Source: Dasyornis broadbenti (lineage: Eukaryota; Chordata; Aves; Passeriformes; Dasyornithidae). From it: a stretch of 64,000 bases of DNA. Positions 50,054 to 63,209 of the stretch are shown in pieces. The translations under genes and the position numbers were made by a program. The stretch's first letter is position 1; each line of letters begins with the position of its first letter. The DNA is taken from positions 207,012-271,011 of the forward strand of contig VZRN01006818.1 in the NCBI GenBank assembly GCA_013397935.1, written 5' to 3'. The notes under the pieces were generated by a model that was not told the DNA's origin, did no database searches, and worked only from the letters and a program-made list of their open reading frames with translations.

Positions 50054-53000
50054 AATTTCAAAATAATAGCTTTAGAAGCCAACATTTCATCATTTTAGAC
50101 AATGTTATATTTTCACCTCCCAACCTCTTTATGTCTACCTGAATTGGTATTCTCATAATTCCTTTGCATTCAAGAGTGGAGTGTTCAGTCTTCTTTCTTT
50201 TATCTGTATATTGCTAGATATCTAGGAAAATCAGCTCTGTGTGTGCTTGGATGCTCAACAGCAGCTTTCAAATCAAATATCAGCTGATAATGCAGTTCAA
50301 AGAGAAGAGCTAAGTTCATTAGCATAGAGAAATTCATATTAGATAAGCATTTATGTTTCTGATATTCACAGATACGTTTGTGGCCCAATTTTTGCTTTAA
50401 TTTAACAACCCATCTGTAATCACCAAAGTTTCTCTTTCAATTTAATAGTAAACAGACATTCATGACAGTTTAATAATGAAAAATTCAAGTAGTTTTCGTA
50501 TTCCTGTTGAGCTACAAATTTTGCATCAATCACTCTTTATGGACAAGTAAGCATTGAAAAAATACTCTACTTGATATTTTCACTGACTCATCCTGATGCC
50601 AACTGCATCAATTCAAATGGTCCTGCATCTGGTTTTCAACTTGAAGAAATAAAGGTAAGATGAATTTTAACTGAATGTCTTGGCTAAATTTTATATTTCA
50701 GATAACAAAAAAAGGTTGAAATTTGTAATGGAATGATGGAAAAATGAATTATAACTCAAACTGAGAAAATTGAAATACAGCAACACACTGGAGGAAGAAC
50801 TAGAGGAAGTAGCTAAGTGGAGCAATGACAGGAACAGTGAACTGTATAGAACCTTGTGGTACAGCTGCCATGGTTACTCACAGAGGAAAAATAGCTGCAC
50901 AGAGAAAGAAAAAGAAATTAAAAAAAGTAAAATAAAGAAAAGTCAAGAAAAATCACGGGAAGAGAGTGGGGATTCGAATGTACAAAAACCCACAGATTTC
51001 AAGATACACAGAGAAAAAGTGAAAGAAGGTGGTTCGTGCCTTTCGTTTTTATACTGTACTGTAAGCACTTTACTGCTATTTTAGTTTAATTGATGAGCCC
51101 TACATTTAAATGTATGAATTTGCCTCCTTCCTTTCCTTTCCTTTTTTGATACACAGCTACTATCTGACTAGTGATTAAATCTTGACAAAGGCTCCCAATT
51201 TTCCATGTAAAGACCAAAGATGATTCAAAGTGATAAGAAAGAAATGTATCCTACTGACAGACTATCAAAACTGTGGAAATTAGAGAACTGTACATTTTCT
51301 ACAACTTTTTAATATTCTGATAAACCTCATGTAAGCTCAGCAACATGAAATTTTTTTAATAAGGCCATAGTAACACTGTAACGAAGTTGACTACATCAGA
51401 TCAGTTTACTTACAAAAGACAGGTTTTCTCTAGTTTTAAGTCAATTAAAAACCACTCAACTTCCATTTCATTGCAATGTGTTGTAATCTGTTATCAAGTG
51501 CCCCCCATGTGCTATATTATCAGGGACTTTCTACAGTGATTAGCTTCAAAAAATTAATTAAAATGTAATTAATTTTATGCTTTGCTTATTTAGCAGATTT
51601 TTTAGTGAATACAAGCTATTAGACGAAGCTTAGGTTTAACCACTTTTTTAATATCAACAGCTACTGAATGTTCTATAAACTGTGAACTATGCTCTGGCAG
51701 TAACAAGAAGGACCCCCATGAATGAACACCGTGTCTATGGGGTAGAAGAGATAAAAGAGGTTGATTGAGTCAGTCATGAATTTTCCAAAAATTATTGAAA
51801 GTCATACATCAGAAAATTATTTACTGTTTGTGCATAGCCTGACCTGTAGTTCCTTGTGATTATAATTGTATCTCATTTATTTATCTGTTTATTTCTATAC
51901 ACAACAGGACCAGCATCCCAGGAAGCCCTGGCTGTTAGCTGTCTTTTCCACATGAAGTTAGCCTCTTTATTCTGTCAAGACACCAGTGGAGATAATCACC
52001 TTCAGCTGACTTTGATACAGCAAGTATGGAAGTGGTACAGCTAACAATGAAGACTTTGAGACATGCCAAAAAGCTGTGTGAATGGAGGCTAAACACTTTA
52101 AAAAAGACAATTCAGATAGCTGTTAATAAGGCACCAGCTATGGACGTTTTCGTTCACATTTTTCCCATGAACCCTGAAGCACTTGAGACTCTTGTTACTG
52201 CATCTCCCCTGTAGTTAGGGGATGAAATGGGACAGTTCATACCATTTGAGTTCTGAGTCTCTTTCATCATCTTGGACATCTTCCTTCCTAAGGATTAGGC
52301 AAGATGAGTCCAGGCTAATGATTTTAAGGCACCTGGACAAGCCAAAATATCACTTCAATTAAAGATGTGCTCAAGGTATTCCCTGACTGTAGCATTTAGA
52401 CAGAACTTTAAACAACAAATTTACTGTTCCACTCTGAGCTGCATATATTTCTTTCTGAGAACTTCTTGTGGATCATCAAATAAATGACATTATCCATTTT
52501 TTATTTCCTGCTAGCATCTGGATACACCTTTTTATTCCACTGTAGGAAGGCACTCTCCCTGGGGAGTTGTCGCACTTTTGCATACCATCTATACACTTAC
52601 ATGTGAGTTTTTTCCCATGGCAATGCATGTGAGTCTCCTTGAAGGAAGGCCATCAAAGTATTCTGACTATGGGGAAAGTGAAGCTCTCAAATAGCCAAAT
52701 ATCCTATCCCAGTTTTACTGAGATATTCTCAGAGATTATTTTTCTGGAGTGGCTGTAACTCTAGGATTTATGGACAAAAAAAAAAAGACTTCCCAGTGTT
52801 GTGACTAAGTCTCAACTGCTTTGGTAGAAGTGAAAGCAGTATAAACTGTGCACAGTTCCTCTGAATACCATTTAGAAGACAAGGTCTGTCAAGAAGCTAC
52901 CAATATTTTTAATAAATAGCATTTTACTTCACTCAAGGCTGTTCTAAATGGCACCCTGTTAAAAAGGAACCTCAGGAGAAAGACTCCAGGAATCCAAAAG

Positions 53001-54006
53001 CAATGAAAACCACTTCATCCAGTGTGGGTTACCACTGCTGAACAAGGGCAAGCCAGTGTCCCCCTATACCTAATCTCTCAGCTACCCTGTCATCTCTTCC
53101 TGTCACATGTCCCACAACCTCACTCACTTACCTTCTCACTTATCTTTATCCTTCTCAATCACTTTTCCCATCTGTTACCAGTTAAAAGAACCCCTCCAAC
53201 AAACACATGCTTGTTCAACAAATAATCTTTTAGAAAATAATCTGAATATTGTATGAATTTTCTGCCTCACTCAATTGTATTTCCCCTAGTTAAAGCCCCA
53301 TAATAAAAGTGGATTACACCAACCCTCTTTTTCCCATTTTCTGCCAAGCTCTGGATTCAAGCTGACAGTGCATGAATGCAAGCTGAATGAATTACTATTG
53401 CATGGCCAGAATGCCATGAATGGCAAATTGAGAGCCTTTATGTCTTCATCAGTAGCATTGTTTAATTCCCAGAATGTATAATTAAAAAAATAATAATAAA
53501 AAATCTGTTCTTCCCTTTTTAAGGATATTGCACTGTAAAAACCTTTGACTACAAAATCCACATTTCAGACATCAGTCCAATTCAGATGTCCAAATTTTAA
53601 AGGAATTATTACTTTGATTGGTTGTCATTTTCATAGCTTACCTTTTCCAGGAACCAAACCCGTTATCAAGTTGGTGTCTTTGAGAAGATATTAAAATCAC
53701 AGTCATCTGAAAAAAATATACAGAAAAGTGGTATTCAAGACAGTAAAAACAGAACTTGAAAACTTTTTCTTTATGAATCTATGTGTCATAGATTCTTTTC
53801 ACTAATTGGCAGTATTAGAAATGTAGTATAATATTCCTTTAATCCTTGATCTACTTATTTCTGCTTTCATTATGCACCCTCAATATTCCTTTTTATCATT
53901 TCAATCAGTTGGCAAGGGTTTTTACTAGACTGATATAGATGCTGCGGTATAGTAACACATACTTAAAATTTGATTAAACATTTCAGATTTAGTAGATGAC
54001 TGAAAG

Positions 54007-54021
54007 TTTTTTTTTTTTTTT
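54007..54021. repeat. T15 homopolymer
   Basis: An uninterrupted run of 15 T. Confidence 0.93.
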
Positions 54022-54100
54022 ACTATATTCTACCTCTGTTTAAAAATCAAGTTAGTTATGCAGTGAACTCATTTGAATGTCTAGTTTGAACTTTAGCCTT

Positions 54101-54162
54101 AGTTTAACTATAATAATCAACATTACTATAATAATCAGCCAGTTTAACTATAATGATCAGCG
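54101..54162. repeat. 40-bp local tandem duplication
   Basis: 'agtttaactataat' recurs 40 bases apart (54101 and 54141). The inner word 'actataat.atca' occurs three times, indicating nested slippage. Confidence 0.85.
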
Positions 54163-57100
54163 ATGATTTTCATTTAAGATTGACACTGATATTTTCACTG
54201 TCTCTGCACATGAAAAAGGATTTAGAAACTGTTAGTCATGATGCACGATACTCTTAGGAAAAATAATTGTAAATTTTAATACATATTTGAATTATGTTGG
54301 TCAGGATTTACTTTTCCTAAGACTGAGAAGGTTTCTCATCATGGTAGTTGTGTGAGTTGATGAGGCGTTTAAAAAGAGACATAATGGTAAGTCTAGCAGT
54401 CTGACTGAAGCCAATGATGCTTTTTGCATGCTTAAAATTAGCCACATGGTGAACTGTATTAAACAGGATAATAGTGATTATAGTTATTACATTGTCATTT
54501 ACAGATATGGAATCATCTTCGACTGGAATTTTTAAACTGTCCAGACAAATACACGAAGAGCATGCTGTTTAAAAAAAAAAAAAACAGAAGTTGAGAGTGG
54601 ATGCAAATGATCAAATTTTGTCTTAGAATTCTGAGATTATTTGATTGTATAAGAGAGAGAAATGTGTGGAAAAAAGGTGACTCTAAGTTAAAATGTTGAA
54701 ATATAAACATTGTAATGATCTAAAAAGTTGTATTTATTTCCAAAAGGACCATTAAAATGTGCTTAAACTGTGAGAACTTTTATATTACATGAGTAAACTC
54801 TGTATCTATTAATACACACATATATTTCCAAGCATGCATCTTAATATTTCAGTTGGATGTATTCAACTGATTCTGTGATTCTAAAAAGAAACATCAGGAA
54901 AAAACGTGGTTAACGTGGTTTTTGTCTTACAATTTAATCTCATGTGATCTGCATCTCATCTAAGCAGAGTCTAAATTTACTCAGCTATGTCTGTAGTAGG
55001 AAGTCAAAGTGGATCAAAGCACTGGGTGCCTAGGTCCATGTGCTTACTCTATATGCATACACTTGGTTTCTTCTTCAGATCAAATTCAGTCTGGATCGTA
55101 TCTCCATGGGCACTTTGCTTCCAGGAAGAGTAGAAGCACCTTCATGTGTGCCCAGATTGGAGCATCACATTTAGACCTGTCAGAAAATAAACAAGCTTTT
55201 GCTCACCAAACCACCCTGCAAGCTGAGCCAGTGTGGTGCAATGAGGATGCAGAGATGAGTGGGAGATCTGCTTCAGAAGCTCAATACCGCTCTGTGCCAA
55301 TACCTTCCTGTGGATGCACTGTATGGTCAAGTGAAATTCCCTTAGGGTGGGATGAATTACATTCTGATTATGCCAGTAGAATATGGAGGAAGTAAAAAAT
55401 ACCAAAAAACTAGTCCATTTTTAAGGTGGTTAAAGTCAGGCCAGAGTGTATGTATGATATCATTCTTAATATATTTAATTTAAGAGAAACTTCACGTTCC
55501 ATATTTGGTAATATGTTCCAAAACCTGATCAAGTAATTCAAAAGAGTCCTACTGACATCAGATAGCCCAATAGCAACAGCCCAACAGAAAATGTTTTCAG
55601 TTCATATTTACCCACCACCAGTGTTTACCCATTATACAGTGTTTATTAACACATAGCATTATAGTGTACCGCAGTTTTTAAAAGGCAGGTTGTCCAGAGG
55701 ACATTTGCTTTATCTCCTGCAATAATAGATTCTTCTTTAATACCAACTAATGTTGGTCTCTGTAAGTTAGACTTGAATCCTAGTCAGATGCTTAAACATT
55801 TCTAACATACTTGATGTTACTACTGAATTTTATCAGCTGGAATATTTTTAAAGAATACCTCAATTTATGAAATTAAACTGTCTCATAACTTTTAAGTCTA
55901 TTGAGGACTAGCTTCTTAATAATATTTAACTTTGCTTCAGATTATATTGTGTCATTTGAGAGTTTTTATCTTTGACTACCTCCAGCATAATTAAACTTTC
56001 CTGATACTTCTGTAAACCTTCTAGAGTTGAATCAATGGATGTTATCATCTCCTCTACTGGAATAGATTTGGGCAGTAATGAGATTTTTAAACCTCAATTT
56101 AAGCCATTAAACTCCTTTTCACTTATTTTTAATAGCTAATATATAACTACTTTTACAACTCTAGAATGATTAATTGTAGCCTGCATATCTAAATCAGTTT
56201 TAAATGAGCTATCTCACGTAGCTGGACAATAAGCTGGACATTAATAAATTTTTCAATGCCTGTAAAGATTTTTCAGGCTGTACTGAACTTTGTGCTGCTG
56301 CTGCCAGACCATTCTGTTTGCTCATGCAAGTAATTCTAAAGGGAGTTTGGGTGCATCTACAGTGTACTGCAGCTGCAGAGCATGCTATGAACGCCCATCT
56401 TTTCGTGGAGTTTTGCATCTATTACGTATAGTACAATTCAATATTTTAGAGCACAAGTGTGATCCTCTTCCACAGAAATTTTTTTTGATTTTAAGTAAGA
56501 TCATTAAGTTTTACAAATATTTCTGTGGTTTTTTGACAGTCATTTTTCTAATGATATCACCATTTTGTATAGATGTTGGACAGTTACTGTTATAATCATC
56601 ATAGGTTTAATTATCATTTGGAAATTAAATGCAGTTGTCATATTCACTGGTTAAACTGATTATTTATAACAGGAGAAGAAAGAGATGGTCTGTCATTTCC
56701 ATTAGGCCTGTTTTTGAAGGATGAGATAAGCATAAAAATGTATGAATGGACGGCACTACAGAGGTACTTTTGGAAAGATCTAAATATTTCCTAACAATCT
56801 TTATATAATTAACTTTTAAAAAGTAAGGGTTTGCAGCTTTCTATTAATGTACTTTAAATTATTTTAACAACTTGTTTAAATATTGAAAGATATTTTATTT
56901 AAATAGTTTTCTCACTTTATACCTTCTATTTCTTTAATAGTTCTTTTCACAAGTCAGAATTAGTGAGTTTTGAAAGTACAATTTTTAAATACACTTTAAA
57001 CTCATGAATTTTCCAATATTTACAGTTTTATGTAAGTTCCAGCATATAAAGAAATTAAAATCACTCTCTGTGAAGATCTACTTCTCAATTCTTTCAAGAT

Positions 57101-57677
57101 CTATAGTCTACAATTCATATTACCTGGAATCTTCAGATGTATCTTTAGGTTGAGTATTATGTATTAATTGATTCAGACAGGATGAAAAGATGTCTGCAAG
57201 ACATAATCAAAGCTATAAAATTATTACTGTCAGGAAGGTTTCAAGAAGAGTTCATTTACTGCAGCTTTTTAAAACTATTTATGATCAAGATATCTAAGGC
57301 AGAGACAAACAGGTGTGATATCAAGAGGCTACTTGGAAAGCCTACACACTGATGCCTGCACTTGCAATCTCAGTATTGCAACCTGAATACGAAAAAAAAA
57401 AACCAGAAAAAAAGCAAGACAGCATGAAGCAGACAAAATTTCCTAAAGGTTTCCTAAAATCAAAAGATTTTGCTTTCCCAGAAGCAGTGTCTTGCAGTAA
57501 TAACTGGACATAGAGCAGAAGGCATAACACACATTTGCAAACGAACAACACTCTATGTCAGAAAACGAGAAAAGCATTCACTCATCTTACTGTGTGTTAC
57601 TAGTATTAGTGGAACTAGTATTGTGGTTTTTTCACAGAATGTAATTCCACATGTGGGCACCAGGGGCAATGTTCAAC

Positions 57678-57693
57678 TTTTTTTTTTTTTTTT
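57678..57693. repeat. T16 homopolymer
   Basis: An uninterrupted run of 16 T. Confidence 0.93.
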
Positions 57694-59499
57694 GGCACCA
57701 AACAAAAATTTGTGACTCAAAGTAACCACTTTTTTGGGTACAAAAATGTGAATGGATGATACTATTCCGCTGGTATACTTTAAAGAAAAGCTGGGTAAAC
57801 AGCTAAGTTAGGCTTGCTCACTTTCAATTGCTTGGTGTAGGAGAACAAAAAGGTAATTTATTCCTTTCTACATTGTGTTATTATCCCTCTGGTGCATAGA
57901 ATGTTCTGAGTTTCAAATGGCACCACTCCAGGTTCACTTGTACTGCAAATCAGACCTGGTATAAACTTAGTTTGAATAGTGATTGTATTGACATTATACA
58001 CACAAGATAATAATAAACTTCTCACATGACATTATATTAGCCAAGTAATGTTTGGTTCTAACAATAATCAGGTCATTAATTTATATGTAAGCGTCCTAAC
58101 TACAATTAATTTAGTGTCATGTACCATTGCCCATTACCTTTGCTGGTCTCATTTGACTTGAGAATCTGAGTGCCAGTTTTCAGTCTCTGAATCACAAGCC
58201 ATTTGATTCTAATCTGTTTTCCTCAACATTTCAAGCTATAACAAGAGAATTGTTTTCTTTTACAAATCTTGACTAAATTTTGTCTGTCTGCCACCTCTAC
58301 CCTGTCAGCTATGGCTTGGCCTCAGGAGCCAACTGCATTCTGTATCTCCACTGAAAATGTCAGCCCAATGTTGAATATATTAATCAAACCAAGTATCAAC
58401 CATCCCAAACAGCTCTGTCCTTGGAGACATGCCTTAAAAGTGGTATTTCTGTCGAATAGTTAATTGCCATTTGTTTGTTTCAGATGCTGTTCATTCCAGG
58501 GAATAGGGTTTGTATTTAGGAACAATAGCCATAGGGATAGTATATGCCATACTCATTTTGATTATTAAACATGGAACATCAGAAGAAATTATTTTAAACA
58601 CTATCAATATTTCAGAATAAGTAGGATGGCAAAATCAATGGTGAAGTAGAAACATAAGCCAAATTAGGACATTGTCATTTCTTTGACTGAAAAGTATTAT
58701 CCTACATAGCTTTGAAGCTTGACTGTTATGTACATATTTGTATAATACAAATTTTGGTCCACTTCCCCTCAAGATTCTAAAACCAAATACACTGCAAACT
58801 ATCACTTATGGCACAGAATGAAGCAGCAAGGCTAGTGAAGTGCAATACAAAAATAAAATTATTTGAACTATGAATCACAGCCCCTGTTGGCATGTTGACA
58901 TTACATTGTTTTTATTACCCTGTTTGTAAATAGACATAATTCACAGGTTCAGTGGCAGGTGACAGATGGATTAAATCTGCTGATGAAAGAGCAAATGGAA
59001 GAAGATACTTTTTTTGTGTCCATGTGATTTTTGAAAAGGATTCCAGTTCTTTTTCCTCTTTATGAGAAGTCCAGTTCAGAGGTCCTTCACAAGAATTCAA
59101 TCAGAAATATATGTCTGTATAGGTGCAAACATTCAAAAGCACAATCAGCAAGCACTCGGATAAATGTAGACTGAGTAAATATGCTCACTAAAATCCATAA
59201 ATCTACTATTTTTTAGAGGGAAAGAATTTCAAAACAACTTTCTGCAGAGTTATATTATGAGGGAGATTTTGCAAGAGTAGCTTGGAAGGCACAATTTTAA
59301 TTTATTAGAAAGTGAATAAGGGCAGGAGGGCAAACTAAAAGGTCACAGAACAAGTAGGTAATCAAAGACTGTAGAGCTCATTCTATTCTGTCTTCAGATG
59401 AACTAAGTACTAACAAAAAAAAGAATATATACTTTGCTTTAAAAATAGCTTTTACTGCTTTAAACGCAGCATTGACTGTGTTTGAGTGTTAGACCTCCT

Positions 59500-59615
59500 C
59501 CCTCAGGAGCCAGTGCCTAGTCCAGTATTTCTCAGTATATTTGTCAGCAATCTGAAAGATGCAATATAGACCATGCATTAATGTACTGTTTTGTTAATAA
59601 CAGGCTGGGGATAGC
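59500..59615 (+). mobile_element. Very old CR1-type LINE relic, RT region (plus strand)
   Basis: 'ggagccagtgcctagtccag', 'tttgtcagcaatctgaaaga' and 'acaggctggggatagc' align in order with the CR1 ORF2 stretch that encodes SVLGPVLFN...FISDLD... and, after the FADDTK segment, ...KLGG. The FADD catalytic segment itself is no longer readable. Divergence is far higher than in the other CR1 copies, so this is an ancient insertion or an older CR1/L3-like family. Confidence 0.5.
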
Positions 59616-60305
59616 AGTAAATTTCTCGAAAAATTGCCCCCCTAAAAATATTTCCATGATAATAAAAATCGACTTTTTGAGTGACCATGTTATACTTGAG
59701 TTCCTGGAATGTAAATGTAAAGTATTTAATTTTTAAGTACCTTAAATACCTTTTATTTTGTTCTTAACACAAAACGTATGACTAGCATAAAAACCACATC
59801 TGCTTTACAGTTACATTTAATTTTCTTCAGATGTGTCTACTGAAATTGTTTTGGCACTGTTTGTGAATGTGTGCATGTACATATGATAATATGGTTTGCA
59901 AAAGCATCCTCAAGGCATGATCACACAACGAGTTCACTATTTCCTTTCAGAAGTTTAAATCTAAGACAGGAGTTTATTATTGTGCTTCTACACAATGCCT
60001 ACATCCCAAAAATGTTGGGCTATGCTAAAATAAATTCCATCTCGTTCTCACTTGAAGTTTGGGTTTCGTAAGTGATGGAGTCAGGTAGTGATTGGAAAAT
60101 AACTGCATTACTTTGTTTATAAATTCTTATGTGTGACATTTGGTCAGAATATCCTGGATTAAACACAATGATTCTGGGAAGTGTGTTGTCATCCTGCCCT
60201 AAGTTTCCCCTTAATTCTTGGCTTTCAGCACTATCAACAGTAAAAATCAAAACAGAAATTCCTGATAACACACAGGTTTGGGAGTTTTTCTTTCTTGTTT
60301 TTAAC
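59616..60305. other. Unique DNA between CR1 pieces
   Basis: No gene recognised. The minus-strand 122-codon frame at 60020-60388 runs into the following CR1 tail and has no domain. Confidence 0.5.
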
Positions 60306-61470
60306 AGAATCATAGATTGACAGACATTGAGGTTCAAAATACCTCCAAAATCATTGAGTTGACCTTTGACCAAACAACACCCTGTCAACTAGTCCATAGC
60401 ACTAAGTGCTATGTGCAGTCATTTCCTGAACACTTCCAGGGATGGTGACACGACCACCTCCCTGTGCAGGCTGTTCCAATGCTAATCATCCTTTCTATGA
60501 AAGAAATTTCCTGATGTCCAACCTGAACCTCCCCTGGTGCACCTTGAGGCCATTTGCTCATCTTGTAGCTCCCCAGGAGAAGAGTCTACTCCCAACCTGT
60601 CTACAATCTGCTTTCAGGTAATCGTAGAGAATGGTAATGTTTCCTCTGAGCCCCTTTTCTCCAGGATAAACACCCACAACTCTCTTGACACTCCTCATAT
60701 GAGTCACTCTCCAGACCATTCACCAGCTCCATTGCCTTTCCATGGACTTGCTCCAGCTCCTCAATGTCCTTCTTGTAGTGAGGGCCCAGAACTGGACACA
60801 GCACTTGAGATGCAGCCTCACCAGTGCTGAGTACAGAGGGACAATCACTGCCCTGGTCCTGCTGGCCACACTGTTGCTGACACAGGACAGGATGGCCTTG
60901 TTGGCCACCTGGGCACACACTGCTTCATGTTCAGCTGCTGTCAACCAACACCCCCAAGTCCTTTTCCACTGGGCCAATTTGCAGCCTCTCTGCCTCCAGC
61001 CTGTACTGCGGCCTGGGGTTGTTGTGACTCAAGATAGGACCCTTGACCCTAGGATACTTGACTTTGGTCAACCTCATACAGTCAGCCTCAGCCCATCAAT
61101 CCAGCCAGTCCAGATCCCTGTGCAGAGCCCCTCCTCCCTCAGACCAATACTCCCACCCAACTTAGTGTCATCTGAGAGTTTACTCAGGATGCATTCAATC
61201 CTCTCAACCAGATGACTGATAATGATGTTAAACAGGACTGACCATGGGAGGCAATACCAAAGGCTTCACTGAAGTCCAGGTAGAGGATATCCACAGTCTT
61301 TTCCTCATTCACTAGGTAGGTCACCTGGTCATATAATGAAACCAGATTGATCAAGCAGGATCTGCCTTCCCCAAACCCACACTGGCTGGGTCTGCCCCCC
61401 TGGTTGTTCTGTATGTGGTCTCTGATCATACATGTGATCTGTTCCATAATAGGGAAGAATTCAGGGGGCA
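60306..61470 (-). mobile_element. CR1 LINE, 1.2 kb 3' portion with internal deletion (minus strand)
   Basis: Reverse-complement CR1 with its 3' end at the left ('acagaatcatagattgacag') running into ORF2 on the right. The minus strand encodes RT pieces in 61184-61525, 'CGFGEGRSCLINLVSLYDQV' and 'VDILYLDFSEAFG'. The latter is RT motif A (usually LDFxKAFD) with its first Asp kept and the final Asp changed to Gly. C-terminal ORF2 pieces follow leftward ('CAQVANKA', 'ASRTRAVIVPLYS', 'GPHYKKDIEELEQV') with frameshifts. At about 61243 the sequence jumps from 'gatgttaaacaggactg' straight to 'accatgggaggcaatacc', skipping roughly 200 bases of RT (including motif C). The 5' end is truncated at the start of RT. 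Inactive. Confidence 0.97.
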
Positions 61471-61558
61471 ACAGCCTTTCAAAACAGAGGGAGTCTTTAA
61501 CAGGGAATATATTTTGAAGTTCCAAAGCAGCATATATTGATTATTAAAAGTGGCATTC

Positions 61559-61850
61559 TGTGGTGTTTAATGGCATGGACTCCACAGGATGATGATAAGC
61601 GAAGACACTTTACTGCAAAAATCCAGGGTTCTTAAACTGTTACATTGTTATGAGTTTACCTACTTGTGAGGCACAACAAATGTGTTTAACCAACCACCAT
61701 AAACCACGATAGGAACATGCTTCAGGTGTAACCAATGCTAACCCCACAGTGTCAGCACTTATTGGTTCTAACAACTGTTTTCCAGTTATGTAACTTGGTT
61801 TTCATCTCTAGTTTAGCTGAGTCATTCCCAGAATGCTCTCGGGTTAGCCG
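61559..61850 (-). mobile_element. Candidate LTR (minus strand)
   Basis: Begins with 'tgtggtgtttaatggcatgg', a plausible LTR terminus. Close by, 'cactttactgcaaaaatcc' places a poly(A)-signal-like AGTAAA on the minus strand. Interior words ('taaccaatgctaacccc', 'ttccagttatgtaac') resemble a songbird LTR family. The right end and target duplication are undetermined. It lies 90 bases from the truncated 5' end of the CR1 copy. No viral coding sequence adjoins it. Confidence 0.45.
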
Positions 61851-63131
61851 AAGTAGCAGAAGTGAGCAAGGATTTTACAAAGGCAACAAGGCCCTCATTT
61901 TATAAGGCCTTTCTGCTCTGCAGCAGCATTCCAGATGTAATTCCGTAAATTTTAAGGATTCAATATTAAAATGCTGGTGTGTTATATTCGGCCATAAGTA
62001 CATCAGGTTTCTTCTCTGTAAAGCTGGAAATAGGGACCTTTGGTAACTTATCATACTATGGAACATTACCAGCACAATTACTCTTACCAAGCACATGTAT
62101 AACCTGAAACAGATGTTTGCATGTATTGATTGTCTGTCATCACTAGTTGTTGACAAGTACAGGATTAGAAAGGTCTTCACATTCTTGGAAAAAGGGGTCC
62201 ACATTACCAAAGCCAACAAAGGTGGAAATCATTCTATAAAAATTATGGTCCTAATCAATCTATTTTGAATGTATTAAAAAGTTTACACTTAACATTCTGT
62301 TCATGAGTATATTCAAGTGTAGTAACTAAAACCTCCAAGCCACTCAAGTAATACATCGAAATTTTAAACACATTTTCACATCTTTTGAAAAACCATTTTG
62401 TTTAAGCCAAAGTTACACCATAGCACAGTGTTCAGCCAATGGAAACAGATGCAGAAGAGCTCAAAATTACAAAATTTCCCCCATTTTTCTTTTCCTCTTC
62501 TCTTACAAAACAGTTTAACAATGTGTCTTACTACTTCATTGCCAGTGTTTGGCAGAACCTTTAAAAATAACAATGCCAACAACCTTTTTAAATAACAATG
62601 TTAACATGTGTTCAGTAATTATGAGCTGGTTTCCATTGTTAGAGAACACATTTCAATACCTATCACCTGTGATATCATGCTTGGAATTCATCGATGGCAA
62701 CACTAATTCATTTGTCCCCTATTCAAATACACGTGCACAATTACATATGAAGTTCTGTAAAGGCTTGGGCCTCTATCCAAGTGGACAATCATCTAAAGCA
62801 TCCTAATGTGCTGGGAAATGTAAAAATATGCATTCATACAGAAATGGAGATTTTCACAGGAAGAATGGCCACAAATAAAGAGAAAATAATTGTTTATTGA
62901 CAAGTTATCCCTAAATTTTTTAACTTCTCATCTGGGAGCTGATCTAGTCTCTTTTTCACTGTTGATGAGTGAATCAAGAGAATCACTTGATCAGTGTAAA
63001 GTACCACAGAGAACCAATGCTTTCAAGGCTGTAAGAAAACAACCTGTAAATTATTATAAGTTTTTGAACAGGCTGAGTATTCTGGGAGTATTCTGCTCCC
63101 CAACTTTGGGAAGCAGACGGAAGACACTTCA

Positions 63132-63167
63132 TAAAAAAAAATAAAAAAAAGAAGAAGAAGAAGAAAG
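63132..63167. repeat. Purine-rich run with (GAA)5
   Basis: An A-rich run passes into about five GAA units ('agaagaagaagaagaaagg'). Confidence 0.9.
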
Positions 63168-63188
63168 GAATGACCATAAATGCATGCC

Positions 63189-63209
63189 TTCATTTTCAAT
63201 GAAAATGAA
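63189..63209. repeat. Perfect 21-bp inverted repeat
   Basis: Arms 'ttcattttca' and 'tgaaaatgaa' are exact reverse complements around one central base. Confidence 0.9.

Larger units (their letters stand above)
50054..59499. other. Unique AT-rich DNA, no gene recognised
   Basis: About 9.4 kb with no recognised transposon. A local tandem duplication (54101-54162) and homopolymers are listed separately. Frames at 50770-51084 (Lys/Glu-rich, 104 codons) and 55009-55395 (128 codons) lack domains. The latter overlaps an 87-codon open frame on the other strand, typical of a slightly GC-richer patch and not of a gene. Confidence 0.5.

Noticed and set aside
50770..51084. Lys/Glu-rich 104-codon frame
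   Set aside because: The charged low-complexity text comes from A-rich/GAA-rich DNA. No conserved motif and no coding neighbours.
54865..54892. 'actgattctgtgattcta' as a CR1 terminus
   Set aside because: Only the terminal octamer-like words match. No CR1 body precedes it, so chance cannot be excluded.
55009..55395. 128-codon frame with an overlapping open frame on the opposite strand
   Set aside because: No domain, signal peptide or splice context. Open frames on both strands point to composition, and no transposon family was recognised either.
60742..61215. 157-codon plus-strand frame, second longest in the window
   Set aside because: It is the antisense shadow of the minus-strand CR1 ORF2 and 3' region.
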